Shown piece by piece: positions 34,119-43,542 of a stretch of DNA of 64,000 nt. Origin of the DNA: JAHEEL01 sp942491345. Lineage in GTDB: Bacteria; Actinomycetota; Acidimicrobiia; Spongiisociales; UBA5794. The notes beneath the pieces are model-generated. The model ran no database searches. It was not told the DNA's origin and was given only the letters and a program-made list of their open reading frames with translations. The stretch is from positions 248,001-312,000 of the forward strand of contig CALOAN010000044.1 in the NCBI GenBank assembly GCA_942491345.1. Direction: 5' to 3'. Position numbers and translations under genes: made by a program. The number at the start of each line of letters is the position of its first letter. Within the stretch, counting starts at the first letter, position 1.

Positions 34119-35681
34119 GTGAAACTCGTCACAGCGGAAGAGGCAGTCCGGCTCGTCCCCGACGGCGCAACCGTGATCTTCGGCGGCTCCGGTGCAGGTC
34201 ATGCCGTCCCACAAAGCTTCATCGACGCCCTCGCCGCCGTGTACGACCAGGAGGGTCGGCCACGGGATCTCACCACGGTTCGTGTTGTGGGTATGGGCGA
34301 TTTTGCCGACCGTGGATTCTCGCAACTCGCGATTCCCGGCCTCATGCGCCGTACCATCGGATCGAACATCGGCAACGAGCCGCGCCTCGCCGCCCTCGTC
34401 TCGGCGGGAGAGGTGGAGGCGTACTCCTTCCCACAGGGTGTGATCTCTCAACTCTGTCGCGACATCGCCGCCGGCCGACCCGGCCTGATCACGAAGGTCG
34501 GCCTCAATACCTATGTCGACCCTCGCCAGACCGGCGGCAAACAAGGACCGGCCGTTGAGGATCTCGTCGAGGTCATCGAGCTGTCGGGAGAAGAATGGCT
34601 GCTCTACAGATCATTTCCGATCGACGTCGCCGTTATCAGGGGATCCACGATCGACGAGGAGGGCAATCTGACCCTCGATGACGAAGCGATCAACGGCGAG
34701 ATGCTCGCGATGGCGATGGCAGCCCACAATTCCGGTGGCATCGTCATTGCCCAGGCCCGAGCCATGGTTCCGACCGGCGAGCTCACTCCTCGCCGTGTCC
34801 ACGTCCCCGGCGCCCTGATCAACTTCGGCTTCCTCGATCCGGATCAGACCCAGACGTACAGCACCGACTACTCCCCCTACTTCGCCGGTGCGGCACGCCT
34901 CCATGACTCTTCGGGTGCTCCGGACGTACCCCTCGACGTTCGCAAAGTGATCGCACGGAGGTCACTGCTCGAATTCGGGCGCGGCGAGATCGCGAATCTC
35001 GGTTTCGGTATCAGTCAGAACATCGGTGCCATCGCCCAGGAGGAGGATGTCGCAGATCTGCTCGTGTTGACGGTTGAGCAAGGAGTCTTCGGAGGTGTCC
35101 CGGCTTCCGGCAACAACGGCGGAGCCGGATTCAACTATCAAGCGCTGATCGACCAGCCGTACATGTTCGACTTCTACGACGGAGGTGGCCTCGACATCGC
35201 AAGCCTGTCCTTCGCCGAGGTCGACGCCCGCGGGAACGTCAACGTCCACGCGTTCGGTGACCGCCTGCGAGGACCGGGTGGTTTCCCCAACATCAGCCAC
35301 GGCGCCAAGAAGGTCTGCTTCGTGGGGACGCTCACCACCGGGGGCATGAAGGCTGCGATCGAGGACGGCACCATCGTGATCACAACCGAAGGCACCACCG
35401 AACGGTTCGTAGATCAGGCAAGGGAGATCACGTTCAGCGGACCCGACGCGGCCGCACGGGGCCAGGAGGTGCTCTACATCACCGAACGGGCCGTGTTTGC
35501 ACTGGTCGAGGGAACCGTGACCATGATCGAGATCGCGGACGGCCTCGACCCGGAGTCGGATGTCATCGCCCATATGGGATTCCGGCCAGCAATCTCAGCC
35601 AACCTCAGCACCATCGACCGCGCGGTCTTTTCCACCGGCACGATGGGACTGCGGCGCCGCCTCGAAGGAGTGGACCCGTGA
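34119..35681 (+). CDS. Acyl-CoA:carboxylate CoA-transferase, propionate CoA-transferase-like
   Basis: This 520-residue protein fuses the alpha and beta CoA-transferase domains, as in the Pct/YdiF family. The GSGAGHAVPQSFIDAL region near residue 25 belongs to the first domain and the catalytic Glu is in LTVEQGVFGGVP near residue 320. It activates an organic acid by moving CoA from a donor such as acetyl-CoA. GTG 34119 lies 13 bases after the SDR stop with only a weak ribosome site. It overlaps the enoyl-CoA hydratase gene by four bases, which supports CoA-ester catabolism. Confidence 0.88.
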   Translation: MKLVTAEEAVRLVPDGATVIFGGSGAGHAVPQSFIDALAAVYDQEGRPRDLTTVRVVGMGDFADRGFSQLAIPGLMRRTIGSNIGNEPRLAALVSAGEVEAYSFPQGVISQLCRDIAAGRPGLITKVGLNTYVDPRQTGGKQGPAVEDLVEVIELSGEEWLLYRSFPIDVAVIRGSTIDEEGNLTLDDEAINGEMLAMAMAAHNSGGIVIAQARAMVPTGELTPRRVHVPGALINFGFLDPDQTQTYSTDYSPYFAGAARLHDSSGAPDVPLDVRKVIARRSLLEFGRGEIANLGFGISQNIGAIAQEEDVADLLVLTVEQGVFGGVPASGNNGGAGFNYQALIDQPYMFDFYDGGGLDIASLSFAEVDARGNVNVHAFGDRLRGPGGFPNISHGAKKVCFVGTLTTGGMKAAIEDGTIVITTEGTTERFVDQAREITFSGPDAAARGQEVLYITERAVFALVEGTVTMIEIADGLDPESDVIAHMGFRPAISANLSTIDRAVFSTGTMGLRRRLEGVDP

Positions 35682-36454
35682 GCTCAGACCTTGTCATCGT
35701 CGAGGCTGGAGTGGTCACGACCATCCGGCTGAACAACCCACCACTCAACCTCATATCCCTCGAGGTCACGAAGGCGCTGACCGCGGCTCTTGGCCACATT
35801 GAACGCGACGAAGACATTCGAGCGGTGATCCTGGGCGGAACCGGCGAGCGCGCTTTTTGTGCCGGCTCGGACGTGAAGGAGTTCCCGTCGCTCTACAGCC
35901 GTGTCGCCGAGGGCAAGCTGATCAACGAGAACGCCGCCTACAACCAGCTTGCCGATCTGCCGATGCCGACTATCGCAGCCATCGAACGTGACGCACTCGG
36001 CGGTGGTCTCGAGTTGGCGCTGTGTTGTGACCTGAGGGTGGCTTCGAGCACTGCACTGCTCGGGCTGCCCGAAGTCCGGCTCGGCGTCATGCCGGGTTCA
36101 GGAGGCACTCAACGGCTTCCGAGGCTCATCGGGCTGGCTCGCGCCAAAGAGCTGATCTTGCTCGGCGAGCTCATCGACGCCCAGACCGCCCTCGCGTTCG
36201 GATTGGTCAATCGGGTCGTCCCACAAGGCCGTGCGGAATCCACGGCGAGGGAGCTCGCAGAAACGGTGGCGTCGCGTGGACCCCTAGCCGTTCGAGAAGC
36301 CAAGGGTGTGCTGAACAGAACTCTCGAGGGTTCGATTGCGAAGGGTCAAGCCGACGAGCTCGAAGCGAGTGAGCGGGTGTTTTCGTCAGACGACATGCTC
36401 GAAGGGGCGGCTGCGTTCATCGAGAAGCGCTCCCCCGCGTTCAAGAATCAATGA
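35678..36454 (+). CDS. Enoyl-CoA hydratase/isomerase (crotonase) family protein
   Basis: This 258-residue protein has the crotonase oxyanion loops AFCAGSDVKEF near residue 63 and ALGGGLELALCCDLR near residue 106, and the acid-base Glu region GLPEVRLGVMPGSGGTQRLP near residue 130. Both catalytic Glu positions are present, so hydration of an enoyl-CoA is likely. It overlaps the CoA-transferase (GTGA) and the shikimate dehydrogenase (ATGA), so all three should be translated together. Confidence 0.88.
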   Translation: MSSDLVIVEAGVVTTIRLNNPPLNLISLEVTKALTAALGHIERDEDIRAVILGGTGERAFCAGSDVKEFPSLYSRVAEGKLINENAAYNQLADLPMPTIAAIERDALGGGLELALCCDLRVASSTALLGLPEVRLGVMPGSGGTQRLPRLIGLARAKELILLGELIDAQTALAFGLVNRVVPQGRAESTARELAETVASRGPLAVREAKGVLNRTLEGSIAKGQADELEASERVFSSDDMLEGAAAFIEKRSPAFKNQ

Positions 36455-37308
36455 GGGACCGTGACGTGACCCAACGAGTAGCGCTGATCGGGTATCCGCT
36501 GAAGCGACGACATTCGGTGATCATGCACAACGCCGCGTTCGACCACTTCTCGATCGATGCGGTGTATGAACTGCGCGAAATGGCACGGGACGGAGTTCCC
36601 AGCTTCGTCCGCGAGGCACGCGGAGACGAATGGCTCGGCTTTCAGGTGACGGCCCCCTACAAGCAGATCGTCATGGAGCACCTCGACGAGATCGAGAGTG
36701 GCGCCAACCAGATCGGCGCTGTCAACAGCGTTCTACGGCGAGAAGACGGCACGCTCGTCGGCTTCAACACCGACGCCCCCGGATTTCAACGCGCTGCCGA
36801 GGGGGAACTGAATGTCCAGTTCTCCGGCCTCCGTGTTGCGGTAGCCGGTGCCGGCGGCGTTGCCCGGGCCGTCGTTCATGCACTCGTGACTGCTGGCGCC
36901 GAATCCGTGGTCGTCTGCGACCTCGAACCATCCAGAGCTGAGGACCTCGCTACCGGTTTCGGCGATGATGTGCGAGCGGCAGCTGTCGGTGACGAATTCG
37001 AGGAAGAGCTTCGCCAAGTTGCCTTTGCCGTGAACGCGACCACGGTTGGCATGCTTCAGCCGGGTGTGGCATTCGACCCGAGCGTGCTCCAGGACTCGGC
37101 AGCGGTCTTCGACCTCGTCTACAACCCGCCCGAAACGGAACTGCTCCGCCGCGTCCGTGCTCGCGGCCTTCCGGCGTCAAACGGATTGGGGATGCTGATT
37201 GCCCAGGCCGAGATCGCGTTTGAACGATGGACCGGTGAGTCGGGCGCAGGCCCCATCATGCGCACCGCCTTGGCTGCTGAGCCCGAGTCCGGCCAGCTCG
37301 GCGGGTGA
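36451..37308 (+). CDS. Shikimate/quinate dehydrogenase family protein
   Basis: This 285-residue protein has the shikimate dehydrogenase landmarks: SVIMHNAAF near residue 26, catalytic Lys in VTAPYKQ near residue 69, GAVNSV near residue 89, NTDAPGF near residue 107, GAGGVARAV near residue 133 and NGLGMLIAQ near residue 242. It is tightly coupled to CoA-ester catabolic genes rather than aro genes, so a degradative shikimate or quinate role is more likely than aromatic synthesis; that is inference. The C-terminal tail is Gly/Pro/Glu-rich. Confidence 0.85.
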   Translation: MRDRDVTQRVALIGYPLKRRHSVIMHNAAFDHFSIDAVYELREMARDGVPSFVREARGDEWLGFQVTAPYKQIVMEHLDEIESGANQIGAVNSVLRREDGTLVGFNTDAPGFQRAAEGELNVQFSGLRVAVAGAGGVARAVVHALVTAGAESVVVCDLEPSRAEDLATGFGDDVRAAAVGDEFEEELRQVAFAVNATTVGMLQPGVAFDPSVLQDSAAVFDLVYNPPETELLRRVRARGLPASNGLGMLIAQAEIAFERWTGESGAGPIMRTALAAEPESGQLGG

Positions 37309-37347
37309 CCGGTCAGGCCCACACAAAGCGCCCGGGAGGCGCAGGAC

Positions 37348-37361
37348 TACAATCGTATGCA
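37348..37361 (+). promoter_or_regulatory. -10 box with degenerate type A operator
   Basis: TACAATCGTATGCA keeps TACAAT and TGCA of the type A palindrome but has two changes in the right half. It sits 32 bases before the M24-protein start. Its use as a promoter is likely; repressor binding is uncertain. Confidence 0.4.
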
Positions 37362-37392
37362 AGCCAGTGAGGGTCGGAAGAGAGAGGCACAC

Positions 37393-38652
37393 ATGACTAC
37401 CAGGCCCGAGTTTCCCGTCGCAACCACACCCGCTCCCGGCATTCAGTCGGTTGACTGGGAGGAACGTGTCAACTGGGATCGTCTCAAGGACTACCGGCTC
37501 TCCCGCGTCAGGATGGCCATGGACGAACACGGACTCGAGGCGCTGCTCCTGTTCGAGACATCCAATATCCGATACCTCACCTCCACCCACATCGGATACT
37601 GGGCCTTCAACAAGGGCGAGCGGTACGCCCTGATCACCCGCAACGGCGACTTCCGCATCTGGGATTTTGGATCAGCTGCGAAAGCCCATCGACTCCAACA
37701 TCCGGCAATGCGTGCCGAACAGTCGATCGGTGGGAACACCGGACTCCAAGGAGCAATTGGACCCGCCAGCGGGCTGCAGCGCGACGCAGCACAAGAGATC
37801 GCCTCCATCCTCAGGGAAGAGGGCGTGACCGACCTCACGCTCGGGGTTGACATGTCTGAGACAACCGTGCTGCTCGAACTCCAGAAGGCCGGCATTGCGG
37901 TGGTCGATGGCCAGCAGGCAATGATGACCGCACGTGAGATCAAGAACCAGGACGAGATCATGCTGCTCACGCAAGCGTGCGCCATGGTTGACGGTGTCTA
38001 CCAGGACATCTTCGAAGCGCTCAAACCGGGCATCCGCGAAAGCGATGTAGTCGCTATCGCCCACAAGCGGCTGTTTGAGATGGGATCCGAGTTCGTCGAA
38101 GCCGTCAACTCCATCGCCGGCGAACGCTGCAGCCCCCATCCGCATGTGTTCTCGGACCGTCTGATCCGCCCCGGCGACCAGGCGTACTTCGACATCATCC
38201 ATGTCTACAACGGCTACCGCACCTGCTACTACCGCACGTTCGCCGTTGGGCGCGCCAGCCAGGCACATCGCGACGCCTTCAAGCAGTCACGAGAGTGGAT
38301 GGACGCCGCAATCGAACTCGTGAAACCCGGCGTCATGACGGATCAGATCGCCGGCGTCTGGCCGCGAGCCGAAGAGTTCGGCTTCGAAGACGAGATGGAT
38401 GCGTTCGGTCTCCAGTTCGGCCATGGACTCGGTGTCGGTCTTCACGAGCGGCCGATCATCAGCCGACTGAACTCCCTCGACGATCCCATCGAGATCAAGG
38501 AGGGCATGGTGTTCGCGCTCGAGACCTACGCCCCCGCGGGCGACGGCCGATCCGCAGCCCGCATCGAAGAGGAAGTGGTCGTCACGGCAGAGGGTCCAAA
38601 GATCATCACGCTCTTCCCCTGCGAAGAGCTCATGGTTGCGAACGAGTACTAG
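37393..38652 (+). CDS. M24 (pita-bread) family protein, creatinase/Xaa-Pro peptidase-like
   Basis: This 419-residue protein has the two-domain layout of the family, with an N-terminal creatinase-like domain (NIRYLTSTHIGYW near residue 57) and a C-terminal pita-bread fold. GHGLGVGLHERP near residue 352, ALETYAP and RIEEEVVV supply His and Glu ligands. The second metal Asp, usually in a SDxTRT-type motif, is Cys here (RTCYYRT near residue 290). The metal site is therefore altered, and a creatinase-like or lyase-like activity is possible rather than peptidase. ATG 37393 fits the promoter spacing. The rhodanese gene follows. Confidence 0.75.
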   Translation: MTTRPEFPVATTPAPGIQSVDWEERVNWDRLKDYRLSRVRMAMDEHGLEALLLFETSNIRYLTSTHIGYWAFNKGERYALITRNGDFRIWDFGSAAKAHRLQHPAMRAEQSIGGNTGLQGAIGPASGLQRDAAQEIASILREEGVTDLTLGVDMSETTVLLELQKAGIAVVDGQQAMMTAREIKNQDEIMLLTQACAMVDGVYQDIFEALKPGIRESDVVAIAHKRLFEMGSEFVEAVNSIAGERCSPHPHVFSDRLIRPGDQAYFDIIHVYNGYRTCYYRTFAVGRASQAHRDAFKQSREWMDAAIELVKPGVMTDQIAGVWPRAEEFGFEDEMDAFGLQFGHGLGVGLHERPIISRLNSLDDPIEIKEGMVFALETYAPAGDGRSAARIEEEVVVTAEGPKIITLFPCEELMVANEY

Positions 38653-38665
38653 GGCAGACAAGAGC

Positions 38666-39505
38666 GTGAACAGCCCGCTGGTTTCCACGCAGTGGCTTGC
38701 GGATCGTCTCGACGATCCAACCGTTGTGATCCTCGAAGTGTCCATCGATCCCTTCGACAAGGCCGACTACCTGATCGGGCACATCCCGGGAGCCCACTTC
38801 GTGTACTGGAAGGACTTGCTCTGGCACGACAGCGACCGAGAGTTCGCTTCACCCGAGGTGCTGGCAGAGAGGCTCCGAGCGCTGGGCGTCAACAACAACA
38901 CCACGGTCGCTCTCGTGGGCGACCCGTTTCAGTTCGCCGCCTACGCCTACTGGGTCATGACGATGTCCGGGCTGGAAGAACGCTGCCGTCTTGTCGACGG
39001 GGGCCGTCGAACCTGGTTGGCCGAGGAACGCCCGCTCACAACTGACGTCAGCGAAGCACCAGCCGGCAACCTCACACCCGGTGTCGCCGACGCCGGCCCG
39101 CGTATCGGACGGGACGAAATACGTGCGGGTCTTGGCCCCGACGGCCCGCTCCTCATCGACATGCGCTCACCCGAGGAGTATCGAGGCGAACGGGTCTCCC
39201 CGCCGTGGCTGGCCTTCGATCACGGTGCAGAGCGCGGCGGCCACATCCCGGGAGCCCAGAATCTGTTCATCGACAACGTTCTGACGGACACCGGCACACT
39301 GCTGCCGACCGATGAACTGCGCGCACGCTTCGAGGCCGTTGGAGTCGCCGATGACACCGAGATCGTCACGTACTGCCGCCTCAGCCACCGCGGTTCGCTC
39401 GCCTGGTTCATCTTGACGCGTCTGCTCGGCGAACAGAACGTGCGGGTGTACGACGGCAGCTGGACCGAGTGGGGAAGCATCGTCGGGTTCCCCGTCGAAC
39501 GATGA
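38666..39505 (+). CDS. Thiosulfate/3-mercaptopyruvate sulfurtransferase (tandem rhodanese)
   Basis: This 279-residue protein has two rhodanese domains. The N-terminal one (about residues 1-135) contains YLIGHIPGAHFVYW and lacks the active Cys. The C-terminal one contains HIPGAQN near residue 194 and the catalytic Cys in TYCRLSHRGSLAWF near residue 236. It moves sulfur to an acceptor such as cyanide or a thiol. The frame extends back into the M24 gene; GTG 38666 is chosen as the first start after that stop. Co-transcription suggests the M24 product may handle a sulfur compound, but this is weak inference. Confidence 0.85.
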   Translation: MNSPLVSTQWLADRLDDPTVVILEVSIDPFDKADYLIGHIPGAHFVYWKDLLWHDSDREFASPEVLAERLRALGVNNNTTVALVGDPFQFAAYAYWVMTMSGLEERCRLVDGGRRTWLAEERPLTTDVSEAPAGNLTPGVADAGPRIGRDEIRAGLGPDGPLLIDMRSPEEYRGERVSPPWLAFDHGAERGGHIPGAQNLFIDNVLTDTGTLLPTDELRARFEAVGVADDTEIVTYCRLSHRGSLAWFILTRLLGEQNVRVYDGSWTEWGSIVGFPVER

Positions 39506-39624
39506 CGCGGCGTATCGGCTCTGTCCACACCCCGTCCTGGATTTGACCAAAGGCAGATCGCTAAGGTCGGCGTGCTCCGCTGGGAGCGCACCATTGTCAA
39601 CCAATCGAAACAACAGGGGACGAG

Positions 39625-40293
39625 ATGGCCAGGTTTGCGAGACTCACGGTGCTCAACTCGATGATCGACGTTGGGCTGGTTCCCGTCTTCCATCATGAGG
39701 ACATCAACACCGCTCGCTCCATTGTCGCGGCACTGAGTCGGGGTGGAGCGCGAGCGATCGAATTCACCAACCGCGGCGATCACGCCTTCGAGACCTTCTC
39801 CGAACTCGAGCGGTACTGCTCGGCCGAGCATCCCGACGTGATACTCGGAGCCGGCACCGTCATCGACGAAGTCACTGCCGGCACCTACATCAACCTCGGC
39901 GCGAACTTCGTCGTCGGCCCTTCACTCGACCGCCGGGTTGCCGAAGTATGCAATCGCCGGAAGATCGCCTACTCACCAGGCTGCGCATCGGCTACCGAGA
40001 TCACGCTCGCTCACGAGCTCGGATGCGAGATCGTGAAAGTGTTCCCCGGCGGACTCGTCGGTGGCCCAGCCTTCGTAAAGGCGGTACGGGGACCATGCCC
40101 GTGGGCACTCCTCATGCCGACCGGCGGTGTCGATATCACCACGGAATCGCTCGCTGATTGGTTCGAAGCAGGGGTCCCATGCGTCGGCATCGGGTCCAAA
40201 CTCGTGAGCAAGGACATCGTGAACGCGTCAGATTGGGCAACGCTCGAGCGGCGCACGGCAGACGTGCTTTCGACCATCTCGCGTCTGCGATAG
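39625..40293 (+). CDS. eda: 2-keto-3-deoxy-6-phosphogluconate (KDPG/KHG) aldolase
   Basis: This aldolase splits KDPG to pyruvate and glyceraldehyde-3-phosphate. The 222-residue protein has the base Glu in AIEFTNRG near residue 44, LGAGTV near residue 72, and the Schiff-base Lys in EIVKVFPGG near residue 138, followed by LMPTGGVD near residue 158. The usual length and all key residues are present. GGGGACGAG precedes the ATG. The KDG kinase gene follows after 45 bases, completing the lower uronate/Entner-Doudoroff branch. Confidence 0.9.
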   Translation: MARFARLTVLNSMIDVGLVPVFHHEDINTARSIVAALSRGGARAIEFTNRGDHAFETFSELERYCSAEHPDVILGAGTVIDEVTAGTYINLGANFVVGPSLDRRVAEVCNRRKIAYSPGCASATEITLAHELGCEIVKVFPGGLVGGPAFVKAVRGPCPWALLMPTGGVDITTESLADWFEAGVPCVGIGSKLVSKDIVNASDWATLERRTADVLSTISRLR

Positions 40294-40338
40294 ATGGGAT
40301 CGAGCCAAGCTCGACTGCACCCAACAGGAGGCGAGGAC

Positions 40339-41439
40339 ATGCCAACGCTGGATCTGAAGAGCCGGGAAAGCTGCCGGTGGGATGCGGTCGCTCTTGGTGA
40401 AGTCATGTTGCGGCTCGACCCCGGTTCGGGTCGTGTACGGACCGCCAGATCGTTCCAGGTGTGGGAGGGCGGTGGCGAATACAACGTGGCGCGGGCGTTG
40501 CGCAAGTGTTTCGGCCTCCGCACCGCGGTCGTAACGGCACTGGTCGACAACGAAGTCGGGCACCTTGTGGAGGACCTCATGCTGACGGGCGGCGTGGATG
40601 TTTCGCACGTGAGGTGGGTCCCGTTCGACGGTCTGGGGCGTAGTTCGCGAGTCGGGCTCAACTTCACGGAGAAGGGGTACGGAATCAGATCTGCCTTGGG
40701 CACCTCAGACCGCGGGCACACGGCCGCCTCGCAGCTTCAGCCGGGCGATATCGATTGGGACCTGATCTTCGGTAGTGAAGGGGCCCGCTGGTTCCACACC
40801 GGAGGGATCTTCGCCGCCTTGTCCGCCCAAACGCCCGACGTCGTGATCGAGGCCATAACGGCAGCGAAACGCCACGGAACCATCGTGTCATACGATCTCA
40901 ACTTCAGGCCCTCGTTGTGGGAATCACACGGAGGAACCAAGCGTGCCATCGAAGTGAACCGGGCGATCGCACCCATGGTCGACGTCATGATCGGCAATGA
41001 GGAGGATTTCACCGCCTCGCTCGGATTTGCCGTCGATGGAGTCGAGGAATCGCTGTCGAAACTCGACCCCGCCGCATTCGGGCGCATGATGGCTGCGGTC
41101 GTCGAGGAATACCCGAATTTCAAGGTGGTGGCGACCACTTTGCGCGACGCGAAGACGGCAACCGTGAACGACTGGTCGGCGGTCCTCTACGCAGATGGCG
41201 AGCTCCACGTCGCGCGTCAAAGGGAGAACCTCGAAATCTACGATCGCGTCGGTGGAGGTGATGGTTTTGCGTCAGGCATGACGTATGCGCTTCTCGCCGA
41301 TCACGGTCCCGCCGAGGCAGTCGAGTACGGAGCAACCCACGGAGCCCTCGCCATGACAACCCCCGGAGATACGTCGATGGTCACCTTGGCTGAAGTCGAG
41401 CGGGCAATGCGAGCCTCGGGTGCACGGGTCATTCGGTGA
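40339..41439 (+). CDS. kdgK: 2-keto-3-deoxygluconate kinase (PfkB family)
   Basis: This 366-residue sugar kinase should phosphorylate KDG to KDPG for the adjacent aldolase. It has the PfkB substrate region GEVMLRLDPG near residue 20 and GGGEYNVARAL near residue 44, and the ATP/anion-hole motif DRVGGGDGFASGM near residue 311 with the catalytic Asp. The last motif reads GGGD instead of the common GAGD. ATG 40339 follows GGAGGCGAGGAC; an upstream in-frame ATG (40294) is less likely. KDG as substrate is inferred mainly from the neighbour. Confidence 0.85.
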   Translation: MPTLDLKSRESCRWDAVALGEVMLRLDPGSGRVRTARSFQVWEGGGEYNVARALRKCFGLRTAVVTALVDNEVGHLVEDLMLTGGVDVSHVRWVPFDGLGRSSRVGLNFTEKGYGIRSALGTSDRGHTAASQLQPGDIDWDLIFGSEGARWFHTGGIFAALSAQTPDVVIEAITAAKRHGTIVSYDLNFRPSLWESHGGTKRAIEVNRAIAPMVDVMIGNEEDFTASLGFAVDGVEESLSKLDPAAFGRMMAAVVEEYPNFKVVATTLRDAKTATVNDWSAVLYADGELHVARQRENLEIYDRVGGGDGFASGMTYALLADHGPAEAVEYGATHGALAMTTPGDTSMVTLAEVERAMRASGARVIR

Positions 41440-41569
41440 GCGGCCGCTTCTGTCAACGTGGCTGACCTTCGAGGACGACGATCGACGACATGATGCTTGA
41501 CAAGTGAGAACGGCGACTCGCTAGCCTGACCAATCGACTTCAGCACAGCAGGGCAAGGAGTGAAGGGCT

Positions 41570-42445
41570 ATGGGTGGGGCAGCGTGGGCCCTCTTTGCCG
41601 GAGTGTCCTTCGGAGTATTTCAGGCCGTCAACCGACGTGTCAACCAGCTCATCGATCCCTATCGGACGACGTTCGCCCTTCTGCTCGTGGCGGTCGTCGG
41701 ACTCGGCGTCTTCTCGGTAGGAACGCAGGACCTCTCGCTTCTCGCGTCGGCGCCGGTGTACGCCTTCATTGCCTTTGGGGCAGCCGGTGTGATCCACTTC
41801 TTCTTTGGCTGGACCTTCCTCAGCCTCAGCCAGCAACGAATCGGCGCGGCCAACACCGGCGTGGTCACGGCTGCCACACCTCTCCTCGGGAGCCTGCTTG
41901 CCGCTCTGGTGCTCGACGAAGCTCTCGGTGCCGTGGTGCTGATCGCGATCGCCCTCGTATCCGCAGGAGTGATCTTGATCGCACGCCGCACGAGTGACGG
42001 CAGCGGTCGCCGGCTCACCTATCCCTGGTTTGCCCTCGGGGCGTCGCTGTCGTGGGGCTCCAGTCCGCTGTTCATCCGGTGGGGCCTGGACGGATTGGCG
42101 AGCCCGGTCATCGGTGTCACGATTGGGCTTGCTGCGGCAGCTGCGTTGTACGCCGTCGTGCTGGCCTCGGGAAGGGCCCCGACCACATCGGGAGCGCCGC
42201 CGGAGGTCCGCCGCTGGATTCTGATCGGTGGCATCCTCGTGGCAGGTGCGATCGCAGCACAATGGACGGCGCTCGACCTCGTCGAAGTCAACGTGGTCGT
42301 GACGCTTCAGCAGGTTGCTACTCCGGTTGTTGTGCTCGTAGCCCCATTCATCGTCGGGACCGCAATCGAGCGCTGGACGTGGCGTCTCATTCTCGGAATG
42401 GTGGCCGTCATCGCCGGTTCGACAATGGTGATCTGGGCCAACTGA
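41570..42445 (+). CDS. EamA/DMT-family transporter
   Basis: This 291-residue membrane protein has about 10 predicted helices in two EamA repeats, the second starting near residue 145 (YPWFALGASLSWGSSPLFIR). AAGGAG lies before ATG 41570. Drug/metabolite transporters of this type export amino acids, sugars or other metabolites. It stands between KDG kinase and a hydroxyacid dehydrogenase, but no specific cargo can be named. Confidence 0.82.
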   Translation: MGGAAWALFAGVSFGVFQAVNRRVNQLIDPYRTTFALLLVAVVGLGVFSVGTQDLSLLASAPVYAFIAFGAAGVIHFFFGWTFLSLSQQRIGAANTGVVTAATPLLGSLLAALVLDEALGAVVLIAIALVSAGVILIARRTSDGSGRRLTYPWFALGASLSWGSSPLFIRWGLDGLASPVIGVTIGLAAAAALYAVVLASGRAPTTSGAPPEVRRWILIGGILVAGAIAAQWTALDLVEVNVVVTLQQVATPVVVLVAPFIVGTAIERWTWRLILGMVAVIAGSTMVIWAN

Positions 42446-42567
42446 GGCGGCACAATCCGAGCCCCTTCGTCCCCCACGAATGCCGACTTGGTCGCGTCGA
42501 CGAGCCAGGTATGATCCACGATCAAACGACTGCGATGCCCGGCACATGGGCGGTTTGGGAGATTCAC

Positions 42568-43503
42568 ATGGTGGCTGGGTATCCGCACACGATTGGTTGG
42601 ATCGGCGCCGGAAGGATGGGTTCGGCGCTGATCAGACGGGTCCTCGCCAACGGCTGTGACGTCTCCGTCTACAACCGGACCAGAGCCAAGGCTGAGGCTT
42701 TGGTCGAATTCGGGGCGAAGGTCGTCGACAGCCCGGCCGACCTCGCCGATCGCGACATCGTCTTCACCACGGTGGCCGGTCCCAAAGATGTCATCGAAGT
42801 CACGCTCGGAGAGAGCGGCGTTTTCTCTCGCGACGACACGTGCCCGAAGATCATCGTCGACTCCACGACGATCAACCCCGAGGCGTCGGTGATGCTGCGC
42901 GACGGTGCAGCCGCTCGTGGTGCTGCCGTGGTCGCCGCACCGGTCAGCGGCAATGCCAAGGTGGTGCGATCGGGCAGGCTCACGGTGGTGGCTTCCGGGC
43001 CGCTCGAGGCCTACGAGGAGGTGCTTCCGTATCTCGACATGTATGGCGAGAAGGTCACGTACGTCGGGACAGGAGACGAGGCTCGCCTGGTCAAGATCTG
43101 CCACAACCTGCTCCTTGGCGTTGTGACACAGACCATGTCGGAGATCACGGTGCTCGCCGAAGCCGGTGGAGTTTCTCGTGCCGATTTCCTCGAATTCTTG
43201 AACGACAGCGTGATGGGATCGACGTTCTCCCGGTACAAGACACCGGCATTTGTCAACCTCAAGTGGATGCCCACCTTCACGTGGCACCTGCTTCGCAAGG
43301 ACTTCGAGCTCGGCTTGGAGCAAGGCAGGGAACTCAACGTGCCGCTGCCGACGTCTGCCATCGCCCATCAGATCGTGGTGGAGGGAATCAGTCGAGGCTG
43401 GGGAGACGAGGACTTCGCTGCGCTGCTCGAACTCCAGGCTGCAGCCTCGGGCAGGACGCTCGAATCCGAGAACGTCGAAGTGGATGACGGCCTCTCGGGT
43501 TAG
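42568..43503 (+). CDS. 3-hydroxyisobutyrate/tartronate-semialdehyde-type dehydrogenase
   Basis: This 311-residue NAD(P)-dependent enzyme belongs to the beta-hydroxyacid dehydrogenase family. It has the Rossmann motif IGWIGAGRMGSALI near residue 10, DSTTINPEAS near residue 101, APVSGNAKVVRSG near residue 128 and the catalytic Lys in LVKICHNLLLG near residue 177. It probably reduces a semialdehyde such as tartronate or methylmalonate semialdehyde. ATG 42568 has GGGAG upstream and is preferred over ATG 42535. Confidence 0.87.
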   Translation: MVAGYPHTIGWIGAGRMGSALIRRVLANGCDVSVYNRTRAKAEALVEFGAKVVDSPADLADRDIVFTTVAGPKDVIEVTLGESGVFSRDDTCPKIIVDSTTINPEASVMLRDGAAARGAAVVAAPVSGNAKVVRSGRLTVVASGPLEAYEEVLPYLDMYGEKVTYVGTGDEARLVKICHNLLLGVVTQTMSEITVLAEAGGVSRADFLEFLNDSVMGSTFSRYKTPAFVNLKWMPTFTWHLLRKDFELGLEQGRELNVPLPTSAIAHQIVVEGISRGWGDEDFAALLELQAAASGRTLESENVEVDDGLSG

Positions 43504-43542
43504 TCGGCTGGCACCCGCTGCGACCGCTCTGGCGAGAATCTC

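Noticed and set aside
41525..41542. Type A operator before the EamA gene
   Set aside because: GACCAATCGACTTC has too many changes from the palindrome; only the ATCGA core remains.
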